From JACKCP01 sp034007295 (GTDB lineage Bacteria > Desulfobacterota > Desulfobacteria > Desulfobacterales > JACKCP01): a stretch of DNA of 64,000 bases. The notes beneath the pieces were generated by a model that did no database searches, was not told the origin of the DNA, and saw only the letters and a program-made list of their open reading frames with translations. This document shows, in pieces, positions 8,454-16,728 of this stretch. Both the position numbers and the translations under genes were made by a program. The DNA lies in assembly GCA_034007295.1 (NCBI GenBank), contig JAVERC010000003.1, forward strand, positions 96,854 to 160,853, written 5' to 3'. Position 1 is the first letter of the stretch. Each line of letters begins with the position of its first letter.

Positions 8454-10370
8454 TTAAAAGGAAAGGTTAAGTTCAAGAAAAAATTGGCTGTTATTTTTAA
8501 ATCTTCCTAAAGAACTGTTATTGTTGCCATTAAAAAAATCAGCACCAATAATTATTTCAATATTTTTAAAGTAAGTATAGCAGATTTTTGGCGAAATCAA
8601 ACTTGATTTATCATTTAAATTATATAGATATTCAAGGGATAATTTTGTCCAGTATTTGTCTGAGTATTTGCTCAATTCTCCAAAAGTTAAATATGTGTTT
8701 TTTTCATAATACAAAATTTTTTTGGAAAAGCTTGAAATGTGATCATGTGAAAATTGAAAGTTCATGTAAATATTGCTTTGTGCTGAATAGTCAACTCCCA
8801 AAACATATGTAAAAACAGGCATTCTAATAGAAGTAACATCTTCTTTTAGAAAAGATTTTTTATTTTGATATAAAGCTTCTCCCCTTACCCCAAATCCAGA
8901 AACAATTGTTTCAAACTCAAACCCGAAAGCACTGGTTTTTTTATAATTCATTTCAATTTTATCATTTGTAATGTCTGACAGGTTAATTGAAGATGATGAG
9001 TTCTCAACAGAAAAATCACCATTAATATTTAAATTTTTTATGGGAAAATTGGAAATGTAGGGCTCATCTTCGGTAAATCTATGCCATGTAAAGCCGAAAT
9101 CAAAGCTTTTAATTGTTTTGAAAAGTCTTATTCCATATTCATTTTCATTGTGAGGCTTATTTTCGCTGATTAGGATATTGTCGAAATATTGTTTAAGCGG
9201 ATTTGAAAAGGTGTTTTGTCTTATTTCTTTTTTTAAATGTGGAAATCTTGACCAGTCGGTTTCAAAATTGTTGTATTTTGCTTTTTCAAAAAAAGGTATA
9301 TAAACAAATTCAATATTAAATATATCTGAAAAAAGTTTTAGGTCTGCCATCCATAGAGGTATTTTTCTGTCTTCATAATCATTTGTTACAAATTCTCTCA
9401 TGTCTTCGGGGTTAAGAGTATCAACCGGACTGAGCTGGTCTGTTTTCCCCCATCTTATTATTTGTTTTCCTAAAGAAAAAGAGATTTTAGAATTGATATA
9501 CTGATATGTAAGTTCATAAATATCAAAATCATATTCATTAAAGGTTTCATTGTCACCAAAATATAAATAATCGGACAAAACAGAAAAAGTAAGAGTCTTT
9601 TTGTATTCTGCTTCAATAATGGTTTTGTTTCTAAGACTTGATTTGTTTTCTATTTTATTTTTTAATTTTTCTGTGTCATGTGAGGCTTTTGTTTTAATAG
9701 TGCCGGAAATAGAAAGTTCAGGTTTTTTTGGAGTTGGAGAGTCATTGAAAATATTTTTCGACAATGAATCCTCAAAAGCAAAAATTATTTCTTCACCATT
9801 AGTTTCAACATCAAAGTCATTTGTTTTGTTTTTTTGTTCAAATTTATTTTCAAATTTAAGATCGCTTGGCTGTGTTTTTACTTCAGCAGCTTTTATTTTG
9901 ATTTTTTTTGGTTTATTTGAATCTGTTTCATCAGAGAAATTAAATTTGTCTTTAAAAATGTAAATTTTTAAAAATGTAAAATTTTTTTTATTTTGAGTTT
10001 TTAAGTTAAATAAAAATTTATTATTGTCTTTAAGATCAAGAACTATTCTTGCAGAATTTTTTTTAAATTGGTTTGTTCTTATAAGTTTTACAATATTTCC
10101 TTTTACATATTTTTTTGTAATGATTTGAGGTATTCTTGAGTTTTCTAAATCTATTACGAGCCTTTTGGGATTTTCTAGCTCAAAAATATTTATTTCCGGA
10201 GTATTCTTTAAAATAATTGTTAATATTTCATGATCATTTTTGTTTGAAAATGAGATATTTTTTACAATGCTTAAATGAGCTGCTGAAATATTTGCAGAAA
10301 TAAAAAAAAATATAGGAATAAAAAAAAGAGTATATTTAAAAATTTTCATTTTTTTAAACTGCTTTTTCAA
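8454..10370 (-). CDS. AMIN domain plus DUF1302-like outer-membrane beta-barrel protein
   Basis: This is a 638-residue exported protein. After a signal peptide (about 1-30) comes an AMIN-type domain at about 32-140 (ILKNTPEINIFELENPKRLV, then RIVLDL), a fold that binds peptidoglycan or secretin partners. A charged linker at about 140-215 follows. Then comes a long beta-rich domain with SLGKQIIRWGKTDQLSPVDT near residue 297, a segment characteristic of DUF1302-type barrels. The chain ends in LELNLSF, with the terminal phenylalanine typical of outer-membrane barrels. Its start overlaps the stop of the LolA-like gene by four bases. DUF1302 and LolA-like proteins usually accompany MMPL exporters, so a role in moving a lipid-like cargo to the outer membrane is inferred. 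Confidence 0.75.
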   Translation of the reverse strand: MKKQFKKMKIFKYTLFFIPIFFFISANISAAHLSIVKNISFSNKNDHEILTIILKNTPEINIFELENPKRLVIDLENSRIPQIITKKYVKGNIVKLIRTNQFKKNSARIVLDLKDNNKFLFNLKTQNKKNFTFLKIYIFKDKFNFSDETDSNKPKKIKIKAAEVKTQPSDLKFENKFEQKNKTNDFDVETNGEEIIFAFEDSLSKNIFNDSPTPKKPELSISGTIKTKASHDTEKLKNKIENKSSLRNKTIIEAEYKKTLTFSVLSDYLYFGDNETFNEYDFDIYELTYQYINSKISFSLGKQIIRWGKTDQLSPVDTLNPEDMREFVTNDYEDRKIPLWMADLKLFSDIFNIEFVYIPFFEKAKYNNFETDWSRFPHLKKEIRQNTFSNPLKQYFDNILISENKPHNENEYGIRLFKTIKSFDFGFTWHRFTEDEPYISNFPIKNLNINGDFSVENSSSSINLSDITNDKIEMNYKKTSAFGFEFETIVSGFGVRGEALYQNKKSFLKEDVTSIRMPVFTYVLGVDYSAQSNIYMNFQFSHDHISSFSKKILYYEKNTYLTFGELSKYSDKYWTKLSLEYLYNLNDKSSLISPKICYTYFKNIEIIIGADFFNGNNNSSLGRFKNNSQFFLELNLSF

Positions 10371-11143
10371 TAATAGTGAAGCATTTTTTGAGATATTTCA
10401 TTTTTTTGAAGATTTGTATTATAAATAACTTTTTCTGTATTTATATATGTTTTATGATTTTTGGTAATATCTTCCATTAATACCGTCAGTTCTGTCCAGA
10501 TTCCCTGAATTTTATTAAATTTTAAAACTTTATATGTTTTTATATGATGATCTTTTTTATCAAAAAATTTTATCAAAATTGGAGTAAAAGATTCTTTGTG
10601 AATCAGGCTTATTGTTTTGCCGTACTGTGATTTAGTGCTTTTCTTTGGATTTGAAACAAGTATATAACAGTCAATATTATTAACTTTTGCATCTCCTTGA
10701 ATTTTATATTCATAATTTTTTAGAGGATGTCTTTCCATATCTTCGTAAGTAAAATCGCTGTTGACAAAGCGTTGATCTTTTTGTGAGGAAACTATTCTTC
10801 TTGTTCTTCTAAGTGCTGGCAGATATAAAAACTGGTCTGTTTCATAACCTTCTTTTTCTATTGCAAGAAATCCTGTTCCTTCAATATCTGCAGGTGTTAG
10901 AAATCTTATAAGCTGATGTTCGAGTTTATTTTCTACATATCTTTTGAGCGTAAAATTTCTTGATCTTTTTTTACCATTTTCATCAATTAAAACCATTTGA
11001 GAGGAAGAAACTGAGTTATCTCCCCTGTCCCTGTGAAAAGAATTGTATGCAATTTTTTCTGCATTCAGTTCTTGAGCCGGCAAAGACTGAGAAAATGTGT
11101 AGAAGATAAAAATGAAAAATAAGATGATCTTTAGAGCTCTCAT
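10367..11143 (-). CDS. outer-membrane lipoprotein-sorting-like protein (LolA-like fold)
   Basis: This 258-residue periplasmic protein has a signal peptide at residues 1-24 ending SLPAQ. The body matches what I know of the family annotated as outer membrane lipoprotein-sorting protein, a LolA/LolB-like half-barrel: LIRFLTPADIEGTGFLAIE near 79-97, FLYLPALRRTRRI near 105-117, and the closing ELTVLMEDITKNHKT stretch. Such proteins are usually encoded with an MMPL exporter and a DUF1302 protein and are thought to shuttle a hydrophobic ligand across the periplasm. Here the DUF1302-like gene overlaps it by four bases, while the exporter is 8 kb away on the other strand. Confidence 0.75.
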   Translation of the reverse strand: MRALKIILFFIFIFYTFSQSLPAQELNAEKIAYNSFHRDRGDNSVSSSQMVLIDENGKKRSRNFTLKRYVENKLEHQLIRFLTPADIEGTGFLAIEKEGYETDQFLYLPALRRTRRIVSSQKDQRFVNSDFTYEDMERHPLKNYEYKIQGDAKVNNIDCYILVSNPKKSTKSQYGKTISLIHKESFTPILIKFFDKKDHHIKTYKVLKFNKIQGIWTELTVLMEDITKNHKTYINTEKVIYNTNLQKNEISQKMLHYY

Positions 11144-11147
11144 GTTT

Positions 11148-13427
11148 TTATCCTTTGTTTAAATTTTCATAAAGTCTTTTTGCTTCTTCAAAACCTTCAA
11201 AAGAATTGCTGATCTTAAAGGTTGAATCGAGCTGTTTTTTTGCAAGGTCATTTTTTCCCAGTTTTTCGTATACAAGAGCAAGGTGATAATAAACAACAGG
11301 GTTTTCTGTTTTTTTCAGACTGTCTGTGAGTTCTCCTTCTGCGTTTCCATAAAGGCCTTTTTTGTAGTAAATATAGCCTAAAGTGTCCATTACAGCAGGG
11401 TCTTCAGGCATAATAGCTTTTGCTTTTCTAGCATAATCAAGAGCCTCGTTGTAATTGTTTTTTCTTTCAGCAAGAAGAAAAGCAAGGTTATTTGCTGCAG
11501 GAGCAAATTGTTGGTTGATTTCAAGTGCTTTTTTATAATGTGCTTCAGCATTATCAAAATTTTGTTCATTTTCTGAAATTACTCCAAGCATCATGTGGGC
11601 TGACGCTGCCTTTGAATTTTTTTCAATTATTCTATGGTACTGATTTTTTGCCTCATTAATATTTTTTTGTGACAGATAAATTGAAGCAAGCGAGGTATAT
11701 GGAGGAAGATATTCCGGGAAAATTTTTATAGATTCCATATAGTCTTTTTTTGCTTTTTCAATTTTATTCTGAGAAAGATAAACTTTTGCTCTTATATTCA
11801 ATACTAGAGCTTTAACTTGCTCGTTTTTTAAATTTTTAAGCTTTTCAGAGCATATTGTCTCAGCTTCGTTAAATTTTTTTTGATAAGTTTTTATTTTTAC
11901 ATGAAGGGCTAAAGGTTCAATAAAATTTTTATTAAATTTTTGTGATTTTGCCAAAAAAATTTCTGCGTCTTCAAATTTTCTTTTTTCAGCATTGATAACC
12001 GCAAGTTTATAAAAGGCAATTGCATTATTTTTGTCTATAGTTGTAATTTTTATAAAGTTTTTTTCTGCTTCTTCTATTTGGCCAGAAGCAATATTTAAAT
12101 CGCCAAGAATCATCAAGGCTTTTAAGTTTTCAGGATTTAGTTTTAAAATTTCGTCTATTTGATTTTTTGAGAGGTTTAAGGATTTTTGCTCAAAATAGAG
12201 TTCAGATAAAAGAAGTTTTGCTTTTATATATGAAGGATTAAGTTCTGTCGCTTTTACAATGTAGGGTATAGCCTGGTTGGAATTGCCAAGTCCGATATTT
12301 GCAAGACCCAAGAAATATTGAACTCTTTCAGAGCTTGGTTCTTCCTTTTCTAGTTTTGTTAAAATATTAATTCCGTCTCTAAATTGTTTTTTGAAAATTA
12401 AAATTTCGGCTTTTAACATTTGTGCGGCAAAAAGATTTGGTCTTTTTTGGAGAACTTCGGTAATAATTTTATTGGCTTTTTCAATATTTTTATTTTTGTA
12501 TTCAAATCTTGCAAGACTAATTTTTGCTTCAAGGCTGTCGGGGTTGATTTCTACAGCTTTTTTGTAAGTTTCTAGAGCCTTATCCTCTTTTTCAGAAATA
12601 TCATAAAATCTTGCTAAAACAAGATATGGACCAATATTTTTTTCTGAGTTTTCAACTGATTTAATGTATGCTTTTTCTGCTTCAAGCACTTTGTTCATTC
12701 TAAGATAAAAATTACCTAGATAAATAAAAACATCTGGATTTTTTGGTTTTTTTTCTGTGCATTCAATTAATTGCTTTTCTGCCTCGCTGTAGTTTTTTGA
12801 TAAAATATAAAAACCTGCTAATACATATTTAGGACCAGTTTCATCTGGCTGTGCATTTACAGCTTTTTTTAGATATTTTTCAGCAGATAGAAAGTCATTG
12901 TTTTTTATACTTATTTTAGAAAGACTTTGAAGAGATGGTATATGGTTTTGATCTAGGTTTATTATTTTTTTAAAATATTGTTCTGAGTTAATATAGTCTT
13001 TTTTTGAAAAAAGTATTTCTCCCATTAGATATAAGGCTGTAATATTTTTATCATCAAGAGTTAAAAGTTTTTCAGTTCTTGATAGAGCCTCATCGTATTT
13101 TTGTGCCAAAAAATATATTTTTGCTAGATTAATTAGAGTTTCAGGTTTTTGGGGAGAAATTTTTTCTGCATGTTTAAATACCCTGAATGCTTGCTGAGGA
13201 TTCCCGAGCTTTAAAGATGCTTCACCAAGTTTGACAAGGGCTTCAAGATAATTTTTATCAATTTTTAATGCATTTTTTAATTCAAGTTCTGCACTTTTAT
13301 ATTCGCCTGAATTGAAAAATTTCACTCCTTTATTGAAAAATTTTTCTTTTTTAGTCTGATCACTGGCACAGCCGTAAAATAAAAAAAATAAAATGCAAAA
13401 AGGTAAAACCCTGATAAAAAAATTCAT
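11148..13427 (-). CDS. TPR-repeat lipoprotein, PrsT-like (PEP-CTERM system)
   Basis: This 759-residue lipoprotein has a signal peptide with lipobox LFYGC at about residue 21. Nearly the whole chain is tetratricopeptide repeats of 34 residues, with recurring A-L-x-I-x-P and G-x-Y-x-x-A-E patterns, roughly 18 to 20 units. Its architecture fits the PEP-CTERM-system TPR lipoprotein PrsT (TIGR02917), though it is shorter than the roughly 900 residues I recall for that family. It is probably a scaffold at the inner face of the outer membrane. It heads a minus-strand operon with the LolA-like gene four bases downstream and the AMIN/barrel gene after that. A GGAGGATAAT ribosome site precedes the ATG. 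Confidence 0.8.
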   Translation of the reverse strand: MNFFIRVLPFCILFFLFYGCASDQTKKEKFFNKGVKFFNSGEYKSAELELKNALKIDKNYLEALVKLGEASLKLGNPQQAFRVFKHAEKISPQKPETLINLAKIYFLAQKYDEALSRTEKLLTLDDKNITALYLMGEILFSKKDYINSEQYFKKIINLDQNHIPSLQSLSKISIKNNDFLSAEKYLKKAVNAQPDETGPKYVLAGFYILSKNYSEAEKQLIECTEKKPKNPDVFIYLGNFYLRMNKVLEAEKAYIKSVENSEKNIGPYLVLARFYDISEKEDKALETYKKAVEINPDSLEAKISLARFEYKNKNIEKANKIITEVLQKRPNLFAAQMLKAEILIFKKQFRDGINILTKLEKEEPSSERVQYFLGLANIGLGNSNQAIPYIVKATELNPSYIKAKLLLSELYFEQKSLNLSKNQIDEILKLNPENLKALMILGDLNIASGQIEEAEKNFIKITTIDKNNAIAFYKLAVINAEKRKFEDAEIFLAKSQKFNKNFIEPLALHVKIKTYQKKFNEAETICSEKLKNLKNEQVKALVLNIRAKVYLSQNKIEKAKKDYMESIKIFPEYLPPYTSLASIYLSQKNINEAKNQYHRIIEKNSKAASAHMMLGVISENEQNFDNAEAHYKKALEINQQFAPAANNLAFLLAERKNNYNEALDYARKAKAIMPEDPAVMDTLGYIYYKKGLYGNAEGELTDSLKKTENPVVYYHLALVYEKLGKNDLAKKQLDSTFKISNSFEGFEEAKRLYENLNKG

Positions 13428-14004
13428 TATTATCCTCCAAAGGTTTTAAAAGCATGTGCAAAAATTAAATTTTAAGTAAAAGCGGAATTATTGTTGATAA
13501 ATATTACGTAACATGGCTTTCTGTCAATTAAAAATCTTGTTCAAAATATAAATATATATACTGATTTATTAATATTTCCTTTAAGTTTAAAAAAAATAAA
13601 TTTTGTTTTGCTAATATACCTCTTGATTAAAGTGAACAAAAAAATTTAATTTTTGGCTGTCCTGTGCCCTTAATATTTTAAAGATTATTTTTTTTGATTT
13701 TAATAAAATTTTTGTATTTAAAACATTTTTTTAAGCTAATTGTTAAATAATAGCATGAAATTTTTTTGATACATACTTAATAAAATATTTTATTGTTTTT
13801 TTCAGGTATTGAATATAATCTTTAATTTAAACTTAATTGATTTTTTCATAAAAATTTTAATAAAATTTAAGCTAGTTATATTTAAAACAAGACTTTTTAA
13901 TTTTATTTGACTTTGAGGAATATTATGACTTTGAAAGTTAATTAAGCTTTGTATAAATGGTTTAAAAAAATTTGATACTCAATAATAATTCAGAGGAGTT
14001 GAAA
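13428..14004. other. 577-base AT-rich divergent intergenic region
   Basis: This region lies between the minus-strand TPR lipoprotein and a plus-strand gene, so it must hold divergent promoters. I see no gene and no family-A or family-B repeat. The stretch near 13850-13880 (AAATTTAAGCTAGTTATATT) resembles one near 18075-18100 upstream of the PilZ gene. No convincing -24/-12 site was found. Confidence 0.4.
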
Positions 14005-14562
14005 ATGTCTGGAGAAAAAAGAATTTTAAAAAATGGAATTTGGATAAAAGAACAAAATGGGCTTCTTACTATGGGGTTGCTGGATAAAAAGGATTTTCAG
14101 GTAGAAATAGGAGAAAAAACTTCATTGCAGCTTTTTGCACTTGAACTTGAAATGCAGGAAGCACTTTTTGGAGGGAATGCTGTAAAGTTTAATCCGGAAA
14201 ATGTTAATTTTGAAAGGTTAGTCAGAAGTTTGATAAGAGATCTTAAATTGGGAGAAAATGAAATTTCAGCTCATTTTTCTGGTTTGACAATTATAAAAGC
14301 AGACTATGATCTTATATATAATGCTTTTAAATTGCTATTTGAGGCATCTGTCAGGGGAAAAAAGGAAAACAAGATTTATATTAATGCTTCTGTTGTCGAC
14401 AAAAGTCTTTGTGTAGTTTACAGGGATGAAGTTCTTTGTAAAAAAGAAGATGGTCTTGAGGAAGCAAAAAAAATAGTTGAAAAAGATCTTAACGGAAAAA
14501 TAAAAATCAATGATTCACTAAAAAATCCATTTATGGACATAACTATTCCTGAAAACATTTGA
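14005..14562 (+). CDS. unknown soluble protein, possibly a degenerate HATPase-like fold
   Basis: This 185-residue protein has no signal peptide or TM helix. The ATG at 14005 is chosen because AGAGGAG stands eight bases ahead; a TTG at 13972 in the same frame has no such site. The segment IIKADYDLIYNAFKLLFEAS near residues 95-114 resembles the N-box helix of histidine-kinase ATPase domains, but the Asn and the glycine-rich ATP-lid motifs are absent. Any relation would therefore be to a non-catalytic version. It ends four bases before the CPBP protease gene and is probably co-transcribed with it. I do not recognise the family. Confidence 0.5.
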   Translation: MSGEKRILKNGIWIKEQNGLLTMGLLDKKDFQVEIGEKTSLQLFALELEMQEALFGGNAVKFNPENVNFERLVRSLIRDLKLGENEISAHFSGLTIIKADYDLIYNAFKLLFEASVRGKKENKIYINASVVDKSLCVVYRDEVLCKKEDGLEEAKKIVEKDLNGKIKINDSLKNPFMDITIPENI

Positions 14563-14566
14563 GCTC

Positions 14567-15217
14567 ATGAACAAAACAATTTTAAAAGATTATTCACCCT
14601 ATCTTGTCCCTTTTTTGCTTTTTGCAGTTTTGACATATTTGTTTCCATATATAGGAATAAGTAAAATTTATATTTATCCTGCAAAGATTTTAATTGTGTT
14701 TTTAACAATTATTTTTTTTTGGAGTATAATAAAAAAAGAAATAAGGTTTAAGTTTGATTATTTGGCTTTTTTTGGAGGTATTTTTGTTTTTTTTGTTTGG
14801 ATTTCTTTTGAAGGATTTTATCCAATTATAGGTAATGATGATTTTTTTAATCCTTTTGCAGTTAAAGAAAAAATAATAATTGTCTATGCATGGATATTAA
14901 TTAGAATTATTGGAGCTTCTTTTGTAGTTCCAATTGTTGAAGAGCTTTTCTGGAGATCTTTTGCTACAAGGGTTTTGATTGATCCTGATATAAAAAAGAT
15001 TCCTTTTGCTTCTTTTTCATGGTTTTCATTTATTGTTGTTTCCATAGCCTTTGGTTTTGAGCATTACAGATGGCTTCCCGGGATAATTGCAGGTATGATT
15101 TATTGCCTTTTGTACTACAGAACCAAAAATCTTTTTTCTCCAATAATTTCTCATGGAACAACAAATTTAATGCTAGGGATTTATGTTGTAGTTACAGGTC
15201 AATTTGAATTCTGGTAA
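14567..15217 (+). CDS. CPBP/CAAX-type intramembrane metalloprotease, PEP-CTERM-associated
   Basis: This 216-residue protein has about six TM helices. The three conserved CPBP motifs are present: EELFWR near residue 125, FGFEHYRWLPG near 163-173, and FSPIISHGTTNL near 190-201, together giving the Glu-Glu and His ligands of the active site. The overall layout fits the CAAX-protease-related proteins (TIGR03008) found near exosortase genes. It probably cuts a membrane or sorted protein; its substrate is unknown. It overlaps the converging ATPase gene by 19 bases at the 3' ends. Confidence 0.8.
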   Translation: MNKTILKDYSPYLVPFLLFAVLTYLFPYIGISKIYIYPAKILIVFLTIIFFWSIIKKEIRFKFDYLAFFGGIFVFFVWISFEGFYPIIGNDDFFNPFAVKEKIIIVYAWILIRIIGASFVVPIVEELFWRSFATRVLIDPDIKKIPFASFSWFSFIVVSIAFGFEHYRWLPGIIAGMIYCLLYYRTKNLFSPIISHGTTNLMLGIYVVVTGQFEFW

Positions 15218-16719
15218 ATTAAAATTTCAACTCTTCTGTTCATTTTTCTTCCCCATGGAGTTGAGTTGTCTTGTATAGGGTTTTTATCTCCCATTCCTTT
15301 TGATTTGACTCTTTCATGGAAAATTCCTTTGCCAATCAGGTATCCTTTAACAATATTTGCCCGAAATTCTGAAAGTTTTAAATTGTATTGGCTGTAGCCT
15401 TCTGAATCAGTATATCCAATAATCATGGCTTTAGATTCAGGATATTTTTTTAAGATATCTGCACATTCTTCTATTTTAGAAAGTTCCTGGTTTTCAAATT
15501 CATTTGTATTGTATTTAAATTTTAAAATAAAAGTTTTTTCTTCAAAAGGAGGAAGGGCAATTATAGGATCGTCGTTTTTTATTTCTATTTTATTGCTTTC
15601 TAGTTTATCAAAATGAGTGATGTCTTCTGAGTTTTGTAATGGATTATTTTCTTTGATATTTGTGATAATTAGATTGTCTAAGGGTTTATTCTTAATTTTA
15701 GCTTCTTCTTTTGGGGGAACCTGATATTCCTTGTCAGGAATGCTTGTTTGAAAATTTTTTTTGGAGATGGGAAAACTATTAAAAAATTTTAAACCGATAT
15801 AGCTTGCTGCAACTATGATTAAAAATAGTATTATAAAACCAAATTTAAAAAAAAGACTTTTAGATTTTATTTCATTTTTTATTTTGGATTTGAAAAATTT
15901 GTTTTTTGAAGATTCATTTGGAAGCCTCAAATCTTTTATACATTCGCAGGCAATTTTTTTAGTTATGATTGTTTTCTCATTAACAAATCCTGATAATAGG
16001 CAATGATCACATATGATATTTATTCTTCTTGGGAATCCCCCTGAAGCTGAATGAATTTTTTTTATGGCAGATTTTGAAAAAATATCATAACTAGCTCCAG
16101 AAATTTTGAGCCTGTAATTAATGTATTCTTGAGTTTCTTTATTGTTAAAAGCTTTTATATCGTAGTTAAGTGAAATTCTTTGTCTTACAGAACGGTTTTG
16201 GTCTTTTAAAAGAGTTTGATTGAATTCTGGCTGGCCAATGAAGAAAATATTCAAAATATTTGTTTTGCTTCTGTCTATATTTGACAAAAGCCTTGTTAGT
16301 TCAAGCAGCTGATCTGATAGGAGCTGGGCCTCGTCAATTATTAGAAGTATTTTTTTGTTTGCTTGTGCAGCCTTTATTAGAAATCTTTTGAAGATTATTA
16401 AAAAGTCTGATTTAGTTGATATTTCAATCTTAAAATTAAAAGAAAAAGCAAGATAATTATAAAAATCAAGGGGCTCAAGATTTGGATCGGAAATATATGT
16501 ATAAAGAACACTTTGTGGAAGGTTTTCAGTAAGTGCATTAATAAGTGTTGTTTTTCCAGTTCCAACATCCCCTGTTAAAAGAAGAAAGCCCATATTGTTT
16601 AAAATACCATATCTTAATGTCGCTAGTGCTTCTTTGTGTTTTTCACCGAGCCATAAAAAAGATGGGTCGGTTTTTGTTTCAAAAGGCTTTTTATTTAATT
16701 TATAAAATGACTTGTACAT
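15199..16719 (-). CDS. ExeA/TIGR03015-like AAA ATPase fused to an OmpA peptidoglycan-binding domain
   Basis: This 506-residue protein begins MYKSFYKLNKKPFETKTDP, typical of the ExeA-like putative secretion ATPases of PEP-CTERM loci. Walker A is GDVGTGKTT at 50-58 and Walker B is ILLIIDEAQ at 124-132, with further AAA motifs (GQPEF, RRINIICD). A TM helix lies near 290-312, followed by a proline/lysine-rich periplasmic linker. An OmpA C-terminal domain at about 395-506 has IIGYTDSEGYSQYNLKLSE and GRKMNRRVEI, residues that hold peptidoglycan. It would couple cytoplasmic ATP use to the cell wall, as ExeAB does, but in one chain. The next gene upstream ends nine bases before its start. Confidence 0.82.
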   Translation of the reverse strand: MYKSFYKLNKKPFETKTDPSFLWLGEKHKEALATLRYGILNNMGFLLLTGDVGTGKTTLINALTENLPQSVLYTYISDPNLEPLDFYNYLAFSFNFKIEISTKSDFLIIFKRFLIKAAQANKKILLIIDEAQLLSDQLLELTRLLSNIDRSKTNILNIFFIGQPEFNQTLLKDQNRSVRQRISLNYDIKAFNNKETQEYINYRLKISGASYDIFSKSAIKKIHSASGGFPRRINIICDHCLLSGFVNEKTIITKKIACECIKDLRLPNESSKNKFFKSKIKNEIKSKSLFFKFGFIILFLIIVAASYIGLKFFNSFPISKKNFQTSIPDKEYQVPPKEEAKIKNKPLDNLIITNIKENNPLQNSEDITHFDKLESNKIEIKNDDPIIALPPFEEKTFILKFKYNTNEFENQELSKIEECADILKKYPESKAMIIGYTDSEGYSQYNLKLSEFRANIVKGYLIGKGIFHERVKSKGMGDKNPIQDNSTPWGRKMNRRVEILIYQNSN

Positions 16720-16728
16720 ATCACATTT

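Noticed and set aside
9601..9963. 120-codon plus-strand frame opposite the AMIN-barrel gene
   Set aside because: No ribosome site and no family likeness; the linker region of the real gene is simply free of stops on the other strand.
13630..13680. TTGGCTGTCCTGTGCC as a sigma-54 promoter
   Set aside because: GG and GC are nine and not ten bases apart, and the orientation does not place it well before a gene start.
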